From NCBI GenBank assembly GCA_016191845.1, contig JACPVF010000017.1, positions 124,001-188,000 on the forward strand: a stretch of DNA of 64,000 bases, read 5' to 3'. The notes under the pieces were generated by a model, which was not told the origin of the DNA, did no database searches, and was given only the letters and a program-made list of their open reading frames with translations. A program made the position numbers and the translations under genes. Of this stretch, positions 60,246 to 64,000 are shown one piece after another (the stretch's first letter is position 1; every line of letters starts with the position of its first letter). The stretch comes from Chloroflexota bacterium (GTDB lineage Bacteria; Chloroflexota; Anaerolineae; Anaerolineales; Villigracilaceae).

Positions 60246-61751
60246 CTATAGCTTGAATAACAGGCGCGCCTCGGGCCAGACGAGGGCCAGCGCGGACAGC
60301 CCGCCGAGGACCATGCCCAATAAAGCGGTGACGACGGCCCCGCCCGGCAGCCAGAGCGCCAGTGCGTAGGTCAGCGCGCCGCCGACCAGGGCGGCCAGCA
60401 GCCCCTTGGTCACGGCCCCGCCCACGCGGATCGGTTCGTGAGTGCGGCGGGACAGCCAGGTGAACAGCACGATGGCTTCGATCAGCACGGCGATCTCGGC
60501 AAAGGCAATGACGGGCGCGCCGATGTTCTTAAAGACGGTCACACCTGTGATTCCGATCCCGAGAAAGAGGACCAGTCGCAGGCCGACCGCATAGAGCGGA
60601 TAAAGCGGTTCCTTGCGCGCGTAGAACGAGCGCGCCGCCACCTCGTGGATGGCGAAACCCGTCAGTGTGAGCAGGTAGGCGCGCGTGGAAGCCGTCAGCA
60701 GGGTGGTGGTGGCCTCGTCGAATCCGAAGACAGCGCGCACCAGCGGGTGGACTCCCGCTGCCATGATGGCCGCAATCGGCAGGGTCAGCGCGATCAGGAA
60801 GCGCAAGGCCTTCTCGATGGTGTCGCGAAAGCCCGTCCAGTTGCCTCGTGCGGCATATTCGGAGAGGGTCGGCAGCAGGGCGGTGGCGATGGCGGTCCCA
60901 AGGATGGTCTCGGGGACCTGCATGATCATCCAGCCGTAGGTCAACGAGGTGACCGCGCCCGCCTGGTTGAGACGGGAGGCCAGGTTGTCGCGGGCCAGCA
61001 CAATGATCTGGATGCCGCCCATCGTCAAGAGGCGCGGGGCCATCAGCTTGAGGGCCTCGATCAGGCCTGAGTTGCGCAGGTCGAAGGAGGGCGTCCAATG
61101 GAATCCGAACTTGAACAGGGCGGGTACCTGGATCAGCAGATGCAGAGCCGCACCGATGATGACACCGTACACCAGTCCGTGAATCCCATAGCGCGGCACG
61201 AGGAAGATCGCGCCGAAGATCTGGCCCAGGTTATAGGCGGTGGGCGCGATGGCAGGCAGGATGAAATGCTGGTTGGCCTGCAGTGCGGCCATCACCAGGC
61301 CGCTGATCGAGAAGATGATCGTGCCGACCAGGTTCAGGCGCATCAGGTCGGCCAGCAGGGCGCGCTGCTCGGGGCCGAAGCCGGGTGCAATGCCGATCTC
61401 GGCCTCCACGATGGGCTTGGCGAAGATGGCGATGACCACGGCGATCGAACCCGTCACCACGAAGGCCACGTTTGCCACGCGCGAGAACAGGTCCCAGGCG
61501 GCGTCGCGGTCTTTTTGGGTCAGGTATTCGGTCAGGAGCGGGATGAAGGCCATGGCCAGCGCCCCGCCCGAGATCAACGCGAAGAGCACATCGGGTAGGT
61601 TGTTGGCGGCGTTGAACGTGTCGAGCGTCCCGACCGAGTCAGCGAACTGACGCGAGATGATGCCCGCCCGCACGAAGGCCAGGATCTTGTCGATGAAGAA
61701 AAAGAACCCGACGATCAGCGAGTTGCGGGTCAGGTTGGACAGTTTTTTCAT
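60246..61751 (-). CDS. murJ: Lipid II flippase MurJ
   Basis: A 501-residue MOP-superfamily flippase with about 14 membrane helices that moves lipid II across the membrane for peptidoglycan synthesis. It starts LTRNSLIVGFFFFIDKILAFVRAGIISRQF and has the family signature NNLPDVLFALISGGALAMAFIPLLTEY, cut here to short parts: ISGGALAMAFIPLL and ATALLPTLSEYAARGNW. The Arg/Asp set of the central cavity (R near 20 and 50) is consistent. The gene is preceded on its strand by a small zinc-ribbon gene. It shares the window with alr, which also serves peptidoglycan. Confidence 0.92.
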   Translation of the reverse strand: MKKLSNLTRNSLIVGFFFFIDKILAFVRAGIISRQFADSVGTLDTFNAANNLPDVLFALISGGALAMAFIPLLTEYLTQKDRDAAWDLFSRVANVAFVVTGSIAVVIAIFAKPIVEAEIGIAPGFGPEQRALLADLMRLNLVGTIIFSISGLVMAALQANQHFILPAIAPTAYNLGQIFGAIFLVPRYGIHGLVYGVIIGAALHLLIQVPALFKFGFHWTPSFDLRNSGLIEALKLMAPRLLTMGGIQIIVLARDNLASRLNQAGAVTSLTYGWMIMQVPETILGTAIATALLPTLSEYAARGNWTGFRDTIEKALRFLIALTLPIAAIMAAGVHPLVRAVFGFDEATTTLLTASTRAYLLTLTGFAIHEVAARSFYARKEPLYPLYAVGLRLVLFLGIGITGVTVFKNIGAPVIAFAEIAVLIEAIVLFTWLSRRTHEPIRVGGAVTKGLLAALVGGALTYALALWLPGGAVVTALLGMVLGGLSALALVWPEARLLFKL

Positions 61752-61752
61752 G

Positions 61753-61941
61753 TTAGTGTTCGGCGGTCGCCTTGACTTCCATGCCAGGCAATTTCTCGGT
61801 CAGCAATTGCGGCTTGTGAATCAACTGCGGCAGGCATTGCGGGCAGATGTAGTTTGTTTCATTTTTAAAGGTCAGCACCAACAACGGGACTTGCTCTTCG
61901 GTGCGGTTGCAATTCAGGCAAATGTGCATGATGTTCTCCAT
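61753..61941 (-). CDS. Small zinc-ribbon-like protein
   Basis: 62 residues with two Cys pairs, CLNC (8-11) and CPQC (33-36), spaced as a zinc ribbon, and a charged tail. MENIM may begin one codon set later at MHICL (61929). It lies one base upstream of murJ on the same strand, so the two are likely to be co-expressed. The family is not recognised; metal binding is inferred from the Cys pattern. Confidence 0.7.
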   Translation of the reverse strand: MENIMHICLNCNRTEEQVPLLVLTFKNETNYICPQCLPQLIHKPQLLTEKLPGMEVKATAEH

Positions 61942-61947
61942 TTATAT

Positions 61948-62009
61948 GGGAACGCGGACTTGAGTCCGCATTCCATCCAATACGACGCGCAAACCGCGGT
62001 TTGCGTTCC
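61948..62009. repeat. Palindromic repeat, family D
   Basis: Two palindromes in tandem: GGAACGCGGACTTGAGTCCG... and the 16-bp GCAAACCGCGGTTTGC (61989-62004) with GTTCC after it. The two halves share GGAACGC ends. It fills the gap between the SDR gene and the zinc-ribbon gene. Confidence 0.6.
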
Positions 62010-62012
62010 AAA

Positions 62013-62804
62013 TTAAAGCGTGCCTTTGTACATGCCGCCGTCCACATTGAGCATGACGCCCGTGATGTACGACGCGGCAGGTGAGACGAGGAAAGCCGCC
62101 GCATTGGCGAACTCTTCGGGCTGACCCAGCCGCCCGAGCGGACTCTGCTCCGACTGTTTTCGCGTCTCTTCCTCGACCGTGGACTGGTTGGCCGTTGCCC
62201 GGGCCGTCATCAACTCTGTGACGCGTTCCGTTTCCGTCCAGCCCGGCAGGATCGAGTTGACGCGGATGCCGTCCTTGCCGAGGTCGAGCGCCAGTGACTT
62301 GGTCAGGCCGATCGTCCCCGCGCGGATGCTGTTCGAGAGCAGCAGGTTTGCGATCGGCTGCTTGACCGACATCGATGTGACCGTCAGGATGCTGGCTGTG
62401 GACGATTTGCGCAGGTGGGGCAGGGCCGCGCGGATCAGGCGCACATGCAGCATCAGGCATAGGTCCACGCCTTTTTGCCAGGCGGCCTCGTCCAGCGTGT
62501 CGATGCCCCCGGGCGGAGGTCCGCCCGCGTTGGTGATGAGGATGTCCAGTCCGCCGAAGGCTTTCACGGTCTGCGTGATCAGCTTCGCGGGCACATCCGG
62601 CAGGCTCACGTCCCCCGCCAACCCAATGGCCTGCGCGCCTGTTTCCTTTTGCAATTTCTCAGCCACGGCCTGGATCTTGGCTTCGTCCCGCCCGTTGATG
62701 GCAACCTTGCAGCCCTCTTTGGCGAGTGCCACTGCGGTGGCATAGCCTAGTCCGCGCGATGAGCCTGTAACCAGCGCGATTTTATCTTTTAAACCTAAAT
62801 CCAT
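62013..62804 (-). CDS. SDR family oxidoreductase
   Basis: 263 residues. The cofactor motif is TGSSRGLGYATAVALAKEG, Asn in ITNAGGPPPGG, Ser in LTVTSMSVKQP, but the usual Tyr position reads NLLLSNSIRAGTIGLTKSLA, so the canonical YxxxK is changed to S..R. The GGPPPGG loop is seen in a subgroup of SDR proteins (3-oxoacyl-ACP reductase-like) that lacks the Tyr. NADP use is likely from the SRGLG motif. It may be inactive or unusual as a reductase. Its substrate is unknown. Confidence 0.87.
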   Translation of the reverse strand: MDLGLKDKIALVTGSSRGLGYATAVALAKEGCKVAINGRDEAKIQAVAEKLQKETGAQAIGLAGDVSLPDVPAKLITQTVKAFGGLDILITNAGGPPPGGIDTLDEAAWQKGVDLCLMLHVRLIRAALPHLRKSSTASILTVTSMSVKQPIANLLLSNSIRAGTIGLTKSLALDLGKDGIRVNSILPGWTETERVTELMTARATANQSTVEEETRKQSEQSPLGRLGQPEEFANAAAFLVSPAASYITGVMLNVDGGMYKGTL

Positions 62805-62820
62805 GATGAGCTCCTTGTAT

Positions 62821-62898
62821 GTCGTTGCGAGGCGGCGTTCTTCCGCCGAAGCAACCTCCTAGAGAATAGGAGATTGCTTCGCTTCGCTCGCAATGACA
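62821..62898. repeat. Dispersed palindromic repeat, family B (copy 2)
   Basis: GTCGTTGCGAGG ... GAAGCAACCTCC ... GGAGATTGCTTCGC ... CTCGCAATGACAT is a full inverted unit that resembles the one at 13894-14029. Confidence 0.75.
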
Positions 62899-63183
62899 TC
62901 AGTATATGAATTCGATCTTCGAATCGATGACCTGACCGTCGGGCCAGTGCGAGTCCACCCATTTTGCCACACTTTGCAGGGATTGTTCCAGCATAACTTT
63001 GTCTGAATTGATCGCGGCGCAGGCGATAACGGCTTCGCTCCATTTGTCTTGCAGGTCCATTTCCGCGACCGAGATGTTGAACTCTCGGCGCAGGCGCGCC
63101 ATGAGCGGCTTGATGCGTCCACGTTTGTCCTTGAGCGAGAAGCAGGCGGGCAGGTGCAGGTGAAAGGTGAGGGTGGCGATCAT
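62899..63183 (-). CDS. DUF503-family protein (YlxP-like)
   Basis: 94 residues opening MIATLTFHLHLPACFSLKDKRG and with NISVAEMDLQDKWSEAVIA in the middle, as in DUF503 (Bacillus YlxP). The family is a small ferredoxin-like fold protein near translation genes; its role is ribosome-related in some species. Its ATG overlaps the stop of the HIT-like gene by 4 bases, so they are coupled. Its stop touches the family B repeat. Confidence 0.9.
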   Translation of the reverse strand: MIATLTFHLHLPACFSLKDKRGRIKPLMARLRREFNISVAEMDLQDKWSEAVIACAAINSDKVMLEQSLQSVAKWVDSHWPDGQVIDSKIEFIY

Positions 63184-63599
63184 TTTAAAGAAGCGCGTAA
63201 TTTTTCAGCCAGCGCGATGGCATCTTTTTCTTCGCAGGAATCATCCCGTGCAAGGAATTTTAACCCGCGCTCGGGGATTTCCCTGCGGCGTGCGACGATC
63301 CACATGTGCAGATGCGGCTGTCCTTCCATCGTGGACAGTTGATAGATGCGTTCGGCGTCGGTGTGCTGACGCAGTGCCTGGTAGATACGTTTCAGCAGAG
63401 AACCTAGCACATCGGCCTCTTCCTGCGTCATCTCTGAGTAATCCAAAAAATGACGACGCGACTCGATGAACAACGTCCCCAGCGGACCCAGCTTGCCGGG
63501 CGCGTGGCAGACCATCCAATGTTCATCTTCGTAAATATATCCACCAGGAGGAGCGGCTTCCAGTCCTTCATGCTTTCGACAGATGAAACAGGTATCCAT
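63180..63599 (-). CDS. HIT-like family protein
   Basis: 139 residues from ATG 63599; a longer frame to 63662 adds a run with no family likeness. CFICRKHEGLE near the start has a Cys pair; the nucleotide site has CHAPGKLGPLGTLFIESRRH, and the HIT motif reads GQPHLHMWIVARR, in which the third His of HxHxH is Trp. HIT proteins hydrolyse dinucleotides or phosphoramidates; with this change activity is uncertain. Its stop overlaps the DUF503 start. Confidence 0.87.
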   Translation of the reverse strand: MDTCFICRKHEGLEAAPPGGYIYEDEHWMVCHAPGKLGPLGTLFIESRRHFLDYSEMTQEEADVLGSLLKRIYQALRQHTDAERIYQLSTMEGQPHLHMWIVARRREIPERGLKFLARDDSCEEKDAIALAEKLRASLK

Positions 63600-63670
63600 A
63601 TTTACATCCATTCTCATCCGAATCAACCACCAAAGTCTGATTTCCAATTTACCAATTCCCAATCACCCAT

Positions 63671-63676
63671 TACAAT
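63671..63676 (+). promoter_or_regulatory. -10 element of folC, leaderless geometry
   Basis: TACAAT ends 7 bases before the ATG at 63684; there is no ribosome site in between. Confidence 0.45.
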
Positions 63677-63683
63677 CTCCCTC

Positions 63684-64000
63684 ATGGACACCGAACAAAA
63701 ATACAATCTCGCCATCGATTACCTGTATTCCTACGTCGATTATAGCCTCAAACATTCCTCGGAAATGGCCAAGGCCGAGTTCAACCTCGACCGCATGTTT
63801 GCGCTGCTGAACCTGCTGGGAAATCCGCACCAGGCGTATCCGATCCTCCACGTGGCTGGGACGAAGGGGAAGGGGTCCACATCTGCGCTGTGTGCGTCGG
63901 CGTTGATGGCCGCGGGTTACAAGACGGGACTGTACACCTCGCCGCACTTGCTGGATTACGTCGAGCGGATTCAAGTCGACGGGCAGCCGATCTCGCATCA
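63684..64000 (+). CDS. folC: Folylpolyglutamate / dihydrofolate synthase, N-terminal part
   Basis: The gene runs off the right edge; about 105 residues are seen. The Mur-ligase-type P-loop is in ILHVAGTKGKGSTSAL (about 53-68), followed by KTGLYTSPHLLDYVERIQV with the typical SPHL. FolC adds glutamate to folates and in many bacteria makes dihydrofolate. The 5' part YLYSYVDYSLKHSSEMAKAE is normal for the N-terminus. No Shine-Dalgarno sequence precedes the start, and the mRNA is probably leaderless. Confidence 0.9.
   Translation, partial: MDTEQKYNLAIDYLYSYVDYSLKHSSEMAKAEFNLDRMFALLNLLGNPHQAYPILHVAGTKGKGSTSALCASALMAAGYKTGLYTSPHLLDYVERIQVDGQPISH

Noticed and set aside
58707-60251. Open frame on the plus strand opposite the CopD-like and TPR genes
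   Set aside because: It crosses a terminator and a promoter and has no start signal; both minus-strand proteins have membrane helices and repeats.
63600-63662. N-terminal extension of the HIT-like gene to 63662
   Set aside because: The extra 21 residues have no family match and the protein starts well with MDTCFIC at 63599.

Overview
The window is ordinary-looking bacterial chromosome, GC-rich and densely packed, with about 62 protein genes and no stretch over 300 bases without a gene. I see no rRNA, tRNA, CRISPR array, transposase or integrase. The content suggests an Anaerolineae-like member of the Chloroflexota: secreted proteins carry long Pro/Thr/Ser linkers, F420-type oxidoreductases are present, there are no outer-membrane genes, several families of palindromic intergenic repeats recur, and some genes sit where leaderless transcripts are expected. 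This assignment is inference from gene content, not from a marker phylogeny.

Layout. 1-4207 holds branched-chain amino acid genes (cimA-type synthase end, leuB, ilvE) and purB. 4252-8422 holds a histone-deacetylase-like amidohydrolase, a nitroreductase, an F420-type oxidoreductase, a glycerophosphodiesterase and two small membrane proteins. 8630-11576 is a polar amino acid ABC transporter operon (binding lipoprotein, permease, ATPase, permease). 11623-12762 is a HEAT-repeat protein. 12932-16254 is a pyruvate (2-oxoacid) dehydrogenase operon (E1 alpha, E1 beta, E2; no E3 in view) behind a leader that looks like a transcription attenuator. The 3' end of its E2 gene is duplicated at 17739-17848, and an AT-richer Crp-type regulator plus SDR gene pair lies between the two copies; this is the clearest trace of horizontal exchange here. 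18575-25042 is a beta-glucoside block: two GH3 enzymes and an MFS transporter, diverging from a TetR gene across a palindromic operator. 25104-29308 holds a large secreted beta-helix protein and the spermidine genes speE and speD.

29483-32191 is the most unusual group: a tightly coupled operon for a Tat-signal protein, a PqqD-family protein, an HPr-kinase-like kinase and a nucleotidyltransferase. It looks like a peptide- or protein-modification system without the usual RiPP enzymes. 32301-38953 follows with an MFS protein, hemW, a phosphoglycerate-mutase-like metalloenzyme, a methyltransferase, a membrane thioredoxin and a divergent EF-G paralogue in which the usual catalytic His is Tyr. 39072-42067 carries a MoaD/ThiS carrier, a MoeB-rhodanese E1 and a cystathionine beta-synthase, a likely sulfur-handling set.

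42135-49736 includes an F420-reductase-like protein, a UbiB/ABC1 kinase-like protein, GNAT, alr, lspA, an RluD-type synthase and threonine aldolase. 49783-54499 is an overlapping GGDEF and HD-GYP pair. 54634-58611 is rplI, a double-HTH RodZ-like protein and rimO. 58728-63662 holds membrane and envelope genes (CopD-like, TPR protein, murJ), an SDR, a DUF503 protein and a HIT-like protein. folC runs off the right edge.
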